Shown here: one piece after another, positions 37,730 to 46,038 of the stretch
How positions within the stretch are numbered: position 1 is the stretch's first letter
How the letters are laid out: every line of letters starts with the position of its first letter
The notes under the pieces: model-generated
Databases searched by the model: none
The model's input: the letters and a program-made list of their open reading frames with translations, nothing else
What the model was told of the DNA's origin: nothing
Made by a program: the position numbers and the translations under genes
NCBI RefSeq assembly: GCF_900625095.1
Contig: NZ_LR130760.1
Location: 532,301-596,300, forward strand
Length of the DNA stretch: 64,000 nt
Direction: 5' to 3'
Source of the DNA: Acinetobacter ihumii
Lineage (GTDB): Bacteria; Pseudomonadota; Gammaproteobacteria; Pseudomonadales; Moraxellaceae

Positions 37730-38011
37730 ATGAAATCCTATTCACAAACTATCATTCAGCATTTTACCGATCACGCTAAACCGATTGCTGCAATCTGTCA
37801 CGCACCTTGGACCTTAATTGATGCAGAACGCATTAAAGATAAAAATCTAACCTCTTATAAAAGCATACGCCTGGATCTGGAAAATGCAGATGCGCATTGG
37901 GTAGATGAAGCCGTCCATCGATGCAACACAGGGGGGTGGGTACTGATTACCTCTCGTAATCCAGATGATATTCCTGACTTTAATCAGGCGATATTAAAAG
38001 AACTGGATTAG
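37730..38011 (+). pseudogene. Truncated DJ-1/PfpI-family (YhbO-like) gene, N-terminal half missing
   Basis: About 93 codons remain. They match the C-terminal half of class I amidotransferase-like PfpI/YhbO proteins: KPIAAICHAPWTLIDAE contains the nucleophilic Cys and its His neighbour, and ITSRNPDDIPDFNQAIL is the usual ending. A full member is about 170-190 residues. A TAG lies directly before the first ATG, and the upstream sequence holds no matching frame, so the first half has been lost. VDEAVHRCNTGGW appears longer than usual at that position. Likely a decayed gene next to other debris (5S rRNA, IS30 fragment). Confidence 0.7.
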
Positions 38012-38063
38012 AAAAAAAAGAGAGGATGCTTTATCTTATTCTATTTTTTGTATTTTTCTTATC

Positions 38064-38103
38064 ACAAAAAAAAAGCACCCCAACATTTGAGTTGAGGTGC
38101 TTT
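38064..38103 (-). terminator. Terminator of the 5S rRNA transcript
   Basis: A 13-bp stem with one mismatch (38072-38084 with 38091-38103) and a six-base loop. Read on the minus strand it ends in a long T run (A tract at 38064-38071). It lies just after the 5S gene, as at the end of an rRNA operon. Confidence 0.85.
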
Positions 38104-38113
38104 AAATTTAAAA

Positions 38114-38227
38114 GCTGGCGATGACTTACTCTCACATGGCCAATGCCACACTACCATCAGCGCGAAGAGGTTTCACTTCTGAGTTCGGGAAGGGATCAGG
38201 TGGTTCACTCTTGCTATTGTCGCCAGC
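38114..38227 (-). rRNA. rrf: 5S ribosomal RNA (no 23S gene beside it)
   Basis: The minus strand is a complete 5S rRNA of about 114 nt. The ends GCTGGCGAC... and ...GTCATCGCCAGC pair as helix I, and the conserved middle CCGAACTCAGAAGTGAAAC is present. A terminator follows. However, the 5' side (to the right) is not 23S rRNA: after only ten bases (38228-38237) an IS30-family transposase fragment begins. So this is an orphaned last gene of an rRNA operon, or an extra 5S copy left after a rearrangement. It has no visible promoter, and whether it is transcribed is unclear. Confidence 0.93.
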
Positions 38228-38237
38228 AAACTAAAAA

Positions 38238-38455
38238 GGCACATGCGAAAATATGAATGGTTTAATTAGGCAATATTTACCTAAAGGGATTGATTTAAAT
38301 CAGGCAGATCAGCATTATTTAAATCAAGTTGCCATGTCACTGAATACTCGTCCTAGAAAAGCGTTAGATTGGCTTACACCATTAGAGAAATTTGCTCAGC
38401 TTGTTGATTATCATAAGACTTTTCAAACTGTCGCACCTCATGTTTGAATTCGCCC
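38238..38455 (+). mobile_element. IS30-family transposase fragment, 3' end only
   Basis: From 38238 the plus strand reads in frame as the conserved end of IS30-type transposases: GTCENMNGLIRQYLPKG, then LNTRPRKALDWLTPLEKF, stopping at TGA 38445-38447. Only about 70 codons remain; the N-terminal helix-turn-helix and most of the catalytic DDE domain are gone. The inner break is directly against the 5S rRNA 5' flank. The outer end, just past the stop, runs into the 3' end of the LysR gene. The exact right end of the element cannot be set without the parent copy. Confidence 0.75.
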
Positions 38456-39328
38456 CTTTTTACACGTCTGTATAAACCATTGTCTTGCAACAGGTTCATT
38501 ACTTTGTGAAAACCAGTGAATCCCGACAAAAAAACCTGCCATATCAAAAGGTAGCTCAATCGCATGGACATTGGCCTGATTCAAATACTGTGCCGCAGCG
38601 CGCATGGGTAAGGTGACTACCAGCTCTGTTCGGTCCAGTACCCCTTGTAGCACCCCAAAATGCGGAACTTCAAGTGCAATATGACGTTGATAACCCAAAA
38701 GTTTGAGTACATGATCAACCTGAGTATGGCCCGTAGTGGATTTAATCGCCACATGCGATTCTGCCAAATAATCCTGTAAGCTGATCTGCCCCTGAATGCG
38801 TGGATGATGACAATTCACCAATGCCACATAACGCTCCTGAAATAGGGTTTCATACTCTAATCGATGAAATTCGAGATGGGTGCTATTAAAGACAGCCGCA
38901 TCAATAAATCCTTCGACTAGCCATTTTTCTACCTGATCAATTTTAATTTCTTCAATTTCAAGCCTGATGTTGGGTGCGTGACGTTGTAAATATTCAACTA
39001 ATACAGGTAGTAAGCAAATTTCACCAATATCTGAAAGCCCTAGACGAAAGACTTTATTAGACACCGCTGGGTTAAAATTTAATGCTTCATCAATTGCGAT
39101 TTCTACATCAGATATTGCTCGTTTAAAAACAGGATAAAGTTCATGAGCCAGCTTTGTCGGCTCAACACCATATTGTGTACGTTCAAATAGTGGATTGTTC
39201 AACTGCTGCCGTAAACGATTTAAATTGTAACTGACTGACGGCTGACTTAGATTTAAAATATCTGCTGCTTTGGTGATATTTTTAGTTTCATAAACACAAA
39301 TAAAGATACGTACTAAAGCCAGATCCAT
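38438..39328 (-). CDS. LysR-family transcriptional regulator, 3' end remodelled by IS sequence
   Basis: The product is 296 residues. The N-terminal winged helix (ALVRIFICVYETKNITKAAD, LSQPSVSYNLNRLR) and the C-terminal effector-binding domain are complete enough to function. The final five codons (GRIQT) and the stop lie within the end of the IS30-type fragment, so the original C-terminus was replaced. It is on the same strand as, and 172 bases downstream of, a salicylate-hydroxylase-like gene. The usual arrangement for nah/sal-type regulators suggests it responds to an aromatic acid; this is inference. Confidence 0.88.
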   Translation of the reverse strand: MDLALVRIFICVYETKNITKAADILNLSQPSVSYNLNRLRQQLNNPLFERTQYGVEPTKLAHELYPVFKRAISDVEIAIDEALNFNPAVSNKVFRLGLSDIGEICLLPVLVEYLQRHAPNIRLEIEEIKIDQVEKWLVEGFIDAAVFNSTHLEFHRLEYETLFQERYVALVNCHHPRIQGQISLQDYLAESHVAIKSTTGHTQVDHVLKLLGYQRHIALEVPHFGVLQGVLDRTELVVTLPMRAAAQYLNQANVHAIELPFDMAGFFVGIHWFSQSNEPVARQWFIQTCKKGRIQT

Positions 39329-39459
39329 GATGAACTTCCATTATTTTTAGTCATTTTAAAGTGAAATCAAATATTCTCCCTCTGATTAATCGGTTGGGTT
39401 AGAAATATTCTAAAAATTCAAGCAATTGCAAATTGTCGAAAAATAATAAGGAAGAATAA

Positions 39460-39492
39460 AGTGAGAATATGCGTTTATATCATATTCTCACT
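39460..39492. terminator. Perfect 12-bp hairpin after the monooxygenase gene
   Basis: AGTGAGAATATG (39460-39471) and CATATTCTCACT (39481-39492) with a 9-base loop, 8 bases past the monooxygenase stop on the minus strand. TTTATTC follows on that strand, giving a weak terminator; an operator for the LysR gene is the alternative. Confidence 0.55.
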
Positions 39493-39500
39493 CTCTCGTC

Positions 39501-40772
39501 TCATGAGGCACACTGTATATTCATTTGAGTCTTGGCAAAGACAATATCTCGCTCAATTGGATACTGCCATAACCAGTCAAAACGATGAATTAAATGCTCG
39601 CCAATCTGTTCAAAGCTTAGATAATCGGATGAATACAATTCATAAATTTCACCCGACTCACGTGAAGTACGTTGTACCTGACAAGCACGTGGTTTACGCA
39701 AATCTTCATAAACTTGCGAAAGTTTAGGCAGTACTGGTATGGTTAAACTTTCTTGTTCAAATAGCGCAGCTAAAATTACTGCATCTTCAAGTCCTTGACC
39801 CGCACCCGCACCCTGATGTGGCAGCATGGCATGCGCGGCATCCCCCATCAGAATCACTCGACCAGAAGCACTTTGGTAGCTGTCTAATTCAGCTAACTCA
39901 TGTAAAGCCCAGATAGTTGGTTTTTCAATCAGCTTCAGTAAAATCTGACAACTTTCACTCCAGTCGGCAAAGTCTGCAAGCATGGTCTGTGAGTCAACTG
40001 CTTGAGTCCATGCTGTGCCTTGTGGCAATGTCTTTTGACTACGATCAGACTTAAACGCAACGATATTAATTTGTTCGCCGCGTCGAATCGGGAAAGTCAA
40101 AATATGTTTGTCTTTGCCTAATAACATTTGTGGAACATCTGCTATTTGCACATCCAGACCGGCTTGTTCAATCGCTTGTTTAAAATCCTGATATTGGATA
40201 ATGCCACGATATGCCCATGTGCCTGAAAATTGTGGATGCGCTGTGGGTAAATTCTGACTGGCCAATACATAAGCCCGCACTGCCGAATGAATCCCGTCTG
40301 CACCAATCACATAATCCGCGTGTGCCGATGTTCCATCCTGAAAATTTAAAATAATGTGTTCGGCAGTTTCCTCAAGTGAAGCCAGTTTTTTATTGAAATA
40401 ACATTGTTCACGTGGAACCTGTTTTAAAATACTGTCCAGAAAATCCGCACGATGTACCGAAGACTGACCGACTTGAGGTGCAATTGAACTGGATAGATAT
40501 TCATCGTTATAGCCATTTCGCCATTGAAACCAGACATCCTGAAAAGGTTCATTTACCTGATCTGCAATAGCATGGTATGCATCAGCCAAATTCAAACATT
40601 CAATGGCTTTGACAGCATTTGCACCAAAAGAGATACCCGCACCTATTTCAGAAAATTGTGGCGCAGCCTCATATAAAATGACGTCCAAATGTTTATATCG
40701 AAATAAATTTGCCGCAAGTGCCAGACCTGCAATACCGCCACCTACAATAGCAACACGAAGTTTCTTGTTCAT
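39501..40772 (-). CDS. FAD-dependent monooxygenase, salicylate 1-hydroxylase-like
   Basis: The product is 423 residues, a class A flavoprotein hydroxylase. The FAD-binding GxGxxG (VGGGIAGLALAANL) is at about 10-22, the DG motif (YVIGADGIHSAVR) near 150, and GDAAHAMLPHQGAGAGQGLE near 300. The C-terminal RESGEIYEL and WLWQYPIERDI resemble NahG/SalA salicylate hydroxylases rather than p-hydroxybenzoate hydroxylase. It would hydroxylate an aromatic acid using NAD(P)H, in the cytoplasm. A LysR gene follows on the same strand. The true substrate is uncertain: salicylate, 3-hydroxybenzoate or 6-hydroxynicotinate are possible. Confidence 0.85.
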   Translation of the reverse strand: MNKKLRVAIVGGGIAGLALAANLFRYKHLDVILYEAAPQFSEIGAGISFGANAVKAIECLNLADAYHAIADQVNEPFQDVWFQWRNGYNDEYLSSSIAPQVGQSSVHRADFLDSILKQVPREQCYFNKKLASLEETAEHIILNFQDGTSAHADYVIGADGIHSAVRAYVLASQNLPTAHPQFSGTWAYRGIIQYQDFKQAIEQAGLDVQIADVPQMLLGKDKHILTFPIRRGEQINIVAFKSDRSQKTLPQGTAWTQAVDSQTMLADFADWSESCQILLKLIEKPTIWALHELAELDSYQSASGRVILMGDAAHAMLPHQGAGAGQGLEDAVILAALFEQESLTIPVLPKLSQVYEDLRKPRACQVQRTSRESGEIYELYSSDYLSFEQIGEHLIHRFDWLWQYPIERDIVFAKTQMNIQCAS

Positions 40773-41056
40773 TTCTCAAATCCTTTGAGTTTTACCTTGT
40801 AAGAAGATTGTGCGAGATCATGAACGAGTAATCCAATTGAAAGTTTTCTATTGTAGTTATTAAAAATTTAAATATTTTAGTTAAATCATAAAATTAAAAA
40901 GATAAGTCCTTATAGCTTACATCAGATCCTCAACTGAAATTCAACAATGTTTCATGAAGTGAAATATCAGATGAGACCAGACCAAATGATATCTACATTA
41001 TATTTTTATAAAGTAGCGATTGATGTATGAAGAATCTAAAAAAACCAATAGTTGTT
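40773..41056. other. Intergenic, no gene; weak LysR-type palindrome
   Basis: About 280 AT-rich bases with no convincing frame. At 40834-40853 is an imperfect 20-bp palindrome (16 of 20 positions symmetric) about 60 bases upstream of the monooxygenase start, a possible LysR operator. Nothing else is recognised. Confidence 0.35.
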
Positions 41057-41153
41057 TTAAATAAGCGTAAGTTCAAATTCTTGAGAAAATTTAGCCATAG
41101 AAAAGCACCCTTCAAATTAGACTTTAAGTGACCAACTTTCAGAGTGCAGTTCA
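41057..41153 (-). mobile_element. Remnant of an IS3-family (IS150-like) element: left terminal repeat and start of orfA
   Basis: Read on the minus strand from 41153, the sequence opens with TGAACTGCACTCTGAAAGTT, resembling the left inverted repeats of IS150-group elements. It then gives an ATG at 41098 and 13 codons, MAKFSQEFELTLI, that match the typical orfA N-terminus, ending at TAA 41057-41059. The remaining transposase is missing. It lies 46 bases past the end of the HlyD-like gene. Confidence 0.6.
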
Positions 41154-41198
41154 ACAGCGAGGATTCAAATTAGCTAACTTATATCGCTGTTTATTACC

Positions 41199-42389
41199 CT
41201 ACCTTTCTCTTAAAGCCTCTTTCGCCTTATTAAACGGTTTCAATAAATAATCCAGAACCGTTTTCTCTCCAGTACGGATATCCACGGTCGCCACCATCCC
41301 CGGCGTGATACTAAACGACTTACCATCCTTGTTATAAAGCTTGTCAGAATCGGTACGGATATAGACTCGATAATAGAATTGGTCCTGTTTGACTTCATCT
41401 CGAATCGTGTCCGGAGAAATCACCGTTACCTTGCCTTTTAATCCACCATAAATCGAGTAGTCATAGGCAGTGATTTTCACCAATGCATCCTGCCCCGGAT
41501 GAATAAAGGCAATATCTCGTGGTGAAATTCGTGCTTCGATCAGTAATTGCTCATCCAGTGGAACAATGGTCATCAACTTGCCGTTTTGGGGAATGACACC
41601 ACCCTGTGTAGTCACCGCGATTTCTTTCACCACACCACGCACAGGTGCTTTAAAAGTAGTACGATTTAAGGTGTCCGTTCGTCCACGTACAATTTGCATT
41701 TGTTGTTCTGTGTCAGTATTGGCTTTTGACAGTTCTTCACGTGATTTAACGTAGTACTGGTTACGTGCATCGTTGATTTTATTTTGCAGATCATTGGCTT
41801 CACGTTTTAAACGCAGTACTTCGACTTCACTGGCCGCTCCTTTGGCGACCAAAGGCTCAGTCATCACCAGTTCTTGCTGAACCAGTTGTAGTGCCTGTTT
41901 TAATCCTGAAATTGACTGTTCCAGATTTTCACGTCTGGAGTTATACAGGGCTGTTTCTTCCTGTACCAGTTTTGGATCTTTTTTGACTTCTTCTGGAAAA
42001 ACCAGTGCGGTGCCATTCACTTCTGCTCTTAAACGCGCTGCCGTTGCTTGTGCAGATATCAGTAGCGATTGTGATTCGCCCACATTAGACTCAAAGCGTG
42101 TCGGATCAAGTTGTGCCAACACTTGCCCTTTTTGTACGATATCGCCTTCTTGCACATCAAGTTTAGTCAGGATTCCACCATCCAGTGATTGAATGACTTG
42201 TTCTTTGGAGGATGGAATGACTTTACCTGTTCCTGTGGAAACTTCTTCAAGTTGAAACAGCCATGCCCAAGCCAATAGGATCAGTAATCCGATTCCAATA
42301 ATCCAGATCACTAAACTGGCTCGTGGTAGTGGTGGTTCTTTGTAGGACACTTTTAATGAGCGTTTTGGCAGTTGTAGTTGATCACTCAT
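41199..42389 (-). CDS. Type I secretion periplasmic adaptor (HlyD/LapC family)
   Basis: The product is 396 residues with a short cytoplasmic N-terminus, one membrane helix at about 26-47 (LVIWIIGIGLLILLAWAWLF), a lipoyl-like half (GGILTKLDVQEGDIVQKGQVLAQLDPT), a long coiled coil and the second half (FKAPVRGVVKEI). A beta-barrel region and the conserved PGMVATVDIRTGEKTVLDYLLKP ending close the protein. It bridges the ABC exporter and the outer-membrane channel. The gene overlaps the end of the exporter gene by four bases (ATGA), so the three secretion genes are one operon. The secreted substrate is not in the window. Confidence 0.93.
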   Translation of the reverse strand: MSDQLQLPKRSLKVSYKEPPLPRASLVIWIIGIGLLILLAWAWLFQLEEVSTGTGKVIPSSKEQVIQSLDGGILTKLDVQEGDIVQKGQVLAQLDPTRFESNVGESQSLLISAQATAARLRAEVNGTALVFPEEVKKDPKLVQEETALYNSRRENLEQSISGLKQALQLVQQELVMTEPLVAKGAASEVEVLRLKREANDLQNKINDARNQYYVKSREELSKANTDTEQQMQIVRGRTDTLNRTTFKAPVRGVVKEIAVTTQGGVIPQNGKLMTIVPLDEQLLIEARISPRDIAFIHPGQDALVKITAYDYSIYGGLKGKVTVISPDTIRDEVKQDQFYYRVYIRTDSDKLYNKDGKSFSITPGMVATVDIRTGEKTVLDYLLKPFNKAKEALRER

Positions 42390-44542
42390 GGACGTGCTCC
42401 TTGCCCTTGTTGAAGCTGCTGGTTGTTCTGTGGGTTTTCACTTTGTCCGTTGAGGATCTGATCCCGTGGACCATCCATTACGATTTTGCCTTCATTGACC
42501 ACAATTATACGATCCACTAGTTCCAGTACCGCTCGACGGTGCGTTGCAACAATCAAGGTCCGGTGTCCTAACCATGATTTCAGGTGATCAATCAGCATTT
42601 TTTCAGCAACATCATCTATTGAAGCTGTTGGTTCATCTAGCAGCAAAATATTGGGTTGGCGGATCAGTAAGCGTGCCAACAATAGAGCCTGACGTTGTCC
42701 ACCTGAAAATCCAACACCACCCTCTAAAATAAGGTGATCCAGTCCTTGTTTTTTCTCTTGTACAAAGTTGAATGCACCGGTCATTTTCAGGACTTTAATG
42801 ATGTCTTCATCATTGGCCAAAGGTGCACCAAGGATCAGGTTTTCCCGAATGGTGCCATAGAACAGATGTGCATTTTGATTCAACAAGCCAATATCACGTC
42901 TGACATCGGCTGGATCAATCAGGTTTAAATCCAGACCATCCAGTGTGATTTGCCCTTGTAAAGGTGTTTGCATACCCGAAAGGAGTTGTAGTAATGTCGA
43001 TTTACCTGCGCCATTACGTCCTAATATGGCAATTTTTTCACCCGGCTGAATATTGAGTTTAGCAATCATTAAAGTGGGCTTGGGATCATCCTGCCCATAT
43101 TGAAAAACCACACTTTTCAGATCGTACTCCCCATAAATCACAGGTTTATGTACCAGTTGCGCTTGATCAGGCTGATCAACTGGTTTTTTCATGAGTTCAT
43201 CAAGGCTGGTTTTAGCGACTTTGGCTTGTTGTAATCGCCCCAATACGCCTGTGATTTGTGAAATCGGCGCTAACATTCTGGACGATAAAATCGAACAAGC
43301 GACCAAAGCACCTGTGGTCATATCGCCTTTGATCACCGCAAAACATCCCACCAAAACCACAATGGCATAGGTTAAGCCTTGTATTTTCTGAGTCCATGCG
43401 GTAAGTACGCCAACAATTTTACGCTGACGCATGCTGATGTCCGCAGACACTTCATTCATATGGTTCCACTGGTTTTGAAAGCGTGATTCGGCACGAAGTA
43501 ATTTGATATCTTCAATGCCCTGTATCGCTTCAACCAAAATGGCATTACGAATGGAGGATTCACGCATGCCTTCCTGGGCCAGTTTGGCCAGTTTCTTTTG
43601 TACCAATAAGCCTGGCACAATCATGAGTGGAACAACCAGAACCATGACCCAAAATAAGTTGCCACCAATCAGCCAGAAAATCACAAGGAACAGGAAGAAA
43701 AATGGTAAATCGGCTATGGCGCTAATCGTGGTCGAAGTCACCAATTCGCGTACGCCTTCAAGTTCGCGAATTTGTGAGATAAAGGTGCCTGTGGATTTTG
43801 AGCGTTCTTTATTTTTGATGCGCAGTGCATGCCCAAACACGCGATCTGAAATTTTAAGATCCGCTCGTTTTCCAATAATGTCAGACAAGTAAATTCGGGC
43901 AACACGTAGTACAAATTCGAAAATGGCGGCCAATAGTACCCCACCCGCCAAGACCCAAAGCGTTGGATAAGATTGGGATGGCACCACGCGGTCATAAACT
44001 TGCATGGAAAAGATGATGGTTGCCAGAGCCAATATGTTGGCAATCAGTGAGGCAAACATGATATCGACGTAGCGCTTCCAGTCTTTGAGAACAATCGACC
44101 AAAACCAGCTAGCCTCATAAGGTTTGATGTATTCATCTACTCGAGCATCAGGTATGGACGTTTCTGGTCGTACGATGTAGATGTGTTTAATCAGGGTATT
44201 CAGTTGTTCAGCAGCAAAGCTTTGTGAAAGTCCTTGTTCACCGCTAAACTGGATACTGACATTGCCTTCGTTGTCAGCAGTGTCAATCACTCCTACTTGT
44301 CCATCATAGAATTCGGCAATAATCGGTAATCGCCAAGGATTAAGTAAATCTGTGCTGAAATTCAGTTTGCGGTAGTTCAATCCCATCTGCCGACAGATCA
44401 GCAATAAGATATCATCGATCTGATGATTTTGATTCCAGTCTAGTTGGAGTCGAATACGTTCTTCTGATGGCACAATGCGATAGTGTTTGGCGATGCTGAG
44501 TACGGCCTGCAACCACGGTTGGTAATTATATGCTTGACTCAT
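42386..44542 (-). CDS. Type I secretion ABC transporter/permease (LapB/RtxB-like)
   Basis: The product is 718 residues. Residues 1-130 form a C39-peptidase-like domain, but no Cys is seen where the catalytic residue would be, so it is a non-cleaving (CLD) type that binds the substrate. Six membrane helices follow at about 155-430. The ATPase domain shows Walker A GRNGAGKST (near 517), the signature FSGGQRQALLLARLL, Walker B ILLLDEPTASID and the switch His (VATHRRAV). It exports RTX or large adhesin proteins in a LapBCE-type machine. Both flanking genes overlap it by four bases. Confidence 0.94.
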   Translation of the reverse strand: MSQAYNYQPWLQAVLSIAKHYRIVPSEERIRLQLDWNQNHQIDDILLLICRQMGLNYRKLNFSTDLLNPWRLPIIAEFYDGQVGVIDTADNEGNVSIQFSGEQGLSQSFAAEQLNTLIKHIYIVRPETSIPDARVDEYIKPYEASWFWSIVLKDWKRYVDIMFASLIANILALATIIFSMQVYDRVVPSQSYPTLWVLAGGVLLAAIFEFVLRVARIYLSDIIGKRADLKISDRVFGHALRIKNKERSKSTGTFISQIRELEGVRELVTSTTISAIADLPFFFLFLVIFWLIGGNLFWVMVLVVPLMIVPGLLVQKKLAKLAQEGMRESSIRNAILVEAIQGIEDIKLLRAESRFQNQWNHMNEVSADISMRQRKIVGVLTAWTQKIQGLTYAIVVLVGCFAVIKGDMTTGALVACSILSSRMLAPISQITGVLGRLQQAKVAKTSLDELMKKPVDQPDQAQLVHKPVIYGEYDLKSVVFQYGQDDPKPTLMIAKLNIQPGEKIAILGRNGAGKSTLLQLLSGMQTPLQGQITLDGLDLNLIDPADVRRDIGLLNQNAHLFYGTIRENLILGAPLANDEDIIKVLKMTGAFNFVQEKKQGLDHLILEGGVGFSGGQRQALLLARLLIRQPNILLLDEPTASIDDVAEKMLIDHLKSWLGHRTLIVATHRRAVLELVDRIIVVNEGKIVMDGPRDQILNGQSENPQNNQQLQQGQGARP

Positions 44543-46038
44543 GGCTGGACCTCGAATCCCTGAATTGAAATATTATTAAGTTTGTAGGCCTGACGTGTTC
44601 GTCCCGTGGTCTGGATAAATTGCACCAGACTGTTGTAAATATCGTAGCGCGCCATTTCAAGTTCGTTATTGGCAGAATGGATTGCCATTTCTGCATTGAG
44701 TAGATCCAGTACGGAACGTGTGCCGAGTTTATATTGTTCTTGATACAGTTCTCGGGTTTTGACCGTAGTCGCCTGTCGTTCTGATAACACTTGAATTTGT
44801 CTTTGTTTGTTTTCGATATCTTCACGCGTAGTACGCAATCTATCCAAAACATCCAGATAGACCGCATTTACTTTGGAACGTGCTGCTTCTTCTGCATAGC
44901 TGGCTGAGCGAGTCTGCGCTGCAACAGCACCGCCTTGGTAAAAGTTACTGCTGGCTTCAAGCATGATCGAGTTATAGAAGCCATCGTCTTTATTGTTATT
45001 GGGGTTGACACCATTCAATGCCTGACTGAGTGACCCTTTTACCGATAAAGTCGGATATAAACTCAATTGGGTTTGTTTCTTTTGTGATTTGGCAACTTCA
45101 ACTTCTGCCTGTGCGGCAATCATTTTGGGGATGGTATTAAATTCTGGGTCCTGATATAAATCCGAAGATTGCACCAGATCTATTGGGATGCTCCAATTTT
45201 TATTGGAAATATCAAAGCCAATCAAGGTTCTTAATCGTTGCTGATATTGTCTTAATAAGGATTGTTGGGCTATTAGACTCGACTGCGCAGATTGTAGGTA
45301 GGACTGGGCTTGAATCGGATCAGCCTGACTGCTGATCCCCGCATTGGCACGTAAGTTGGCGATATCCAGAATACGTTGAATCCCACTTATTTGTTGTTCA
45401 CCAATCTGGCTAACACGTTTGTAACGTTCTATATTTATTGCCGCAGAGGCAACTTGATAGGCAATGTCATCGATACTGACTAAAACATTGGCCTGCTCGA
45501 CCACCTGTTTAGCTTTTTGGGTATCCACACTGGATTTGACTTTGCCAAAGTCATACAGGAGTTGGGTTGCACTTAAGGTCAGTAATTGGCGACCTCTTTC
45601 TCCAGAAGTCATATCGCCTGTACTGATTCCGCCTGTCAGTTGTGGATAATATTGGGCTTTGGCCACATCGATATTGGAGTTCTGCGCAGCTAATGTCGCA
45701 ATGCTCTGGCTAATTTCAGGATTGCGTTGCAGCGTTATTTTTATTGCATCAAGTATACTAATTTCCTGTAAGCGTGAAGAATTGGCTAAAGCAGTGAATC
45801 CTTTAGTAGGAAGATTTGCCGACCCAATGCGCGGTAATTCGTCAACTTTAGAGCGGTCAAACTCAAAGTTGCTGAGTTTACTAAATTCAACAACTTTATA
45901 ATCTTGATCAGATGAATCTGAGAAAAAATCCAAAAATTTCTTTGTCTTACTATTATTTCCATCTTCTTTTGCATGTGTTTGAAGACTTGTAACACCACAC
46001 GCTAATGTAGCGATTAATACGAATAACGGATAATTCAT
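44539..46038 (-). CDS. TolC-family outer-membrane channel of type I secretion (LapE/AggA-like)
   Basis: The product is 499 residues with a signal peptide (about 1-23) and then a non-conserved segment of about 70 residues. Two repeats of the TolC alpha-barrel follow, with the family signatures DAIKITLQRNPEISQSIATL and GTRSVLDLLNAEMAIHSANN near the C-terminal repeat. It forms the outer-membrane exit duct. It is the first gene of the operon and its stop overlaps the ABC gene start by four bases. A CRP-like palindrome is about 80 bases upstream. Confidence 0.93.
   Translation of the reverse strand: MNYPLFVLIATLACGVTSLQTHAKEDGNNSKTKKFLDFFSDSSDQDYKVVEFSKLSNFEFDRSKVDELPRIGSANLPTKGFTALANSSRLQEISILDAIKITLQRNPEISQSIATLAAQNSNIDVAKAQYYPQLTGGISTGDMTSGERGRQLLTLSATQLLYDFGKVKSSVDTQKAKQVVEQANVLVSIDDIAYQVASAAINIERYKRVSQIGEQQISGIQRILDIANLRANAGISSQADPIQAQSYLQSAQSSLIAQQSLLRQYQQRLRTLIGFDISNKNWSIPIDLVQSSDLYQDPEFNTIPKMIAAQAEVEVAKSQKKQTQLSLYPTLSVKGSLSQALNGVNPNNNKDDGFYNSIMLEASSNFYQGGAVAAQTRSASYAEEAARSKVNAVYLDVLDRLRTTREDIENKQRQIQVLSERQATTVKTRELYQEQYKLGTRSVLDLLNAEMAIHSANNELEMARYDIYNSLVQFIQTTGRTRQAYKLNNISIQGFEVQP

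Noticed and set aside
38253..38447. 64-codon frame as an intact small gene
   Set aside because: Sequence is the tail of an IS30-family transposase that continues in frame upstream to about 38238; it is a fragment.
39461..39727. 88-codon plus-strand frame opposite the monooxygenase gene
   Set aside because: Its start lies in the 12-bp hairpin and its body is antisense to the conserved flavoprotein C-terminus.
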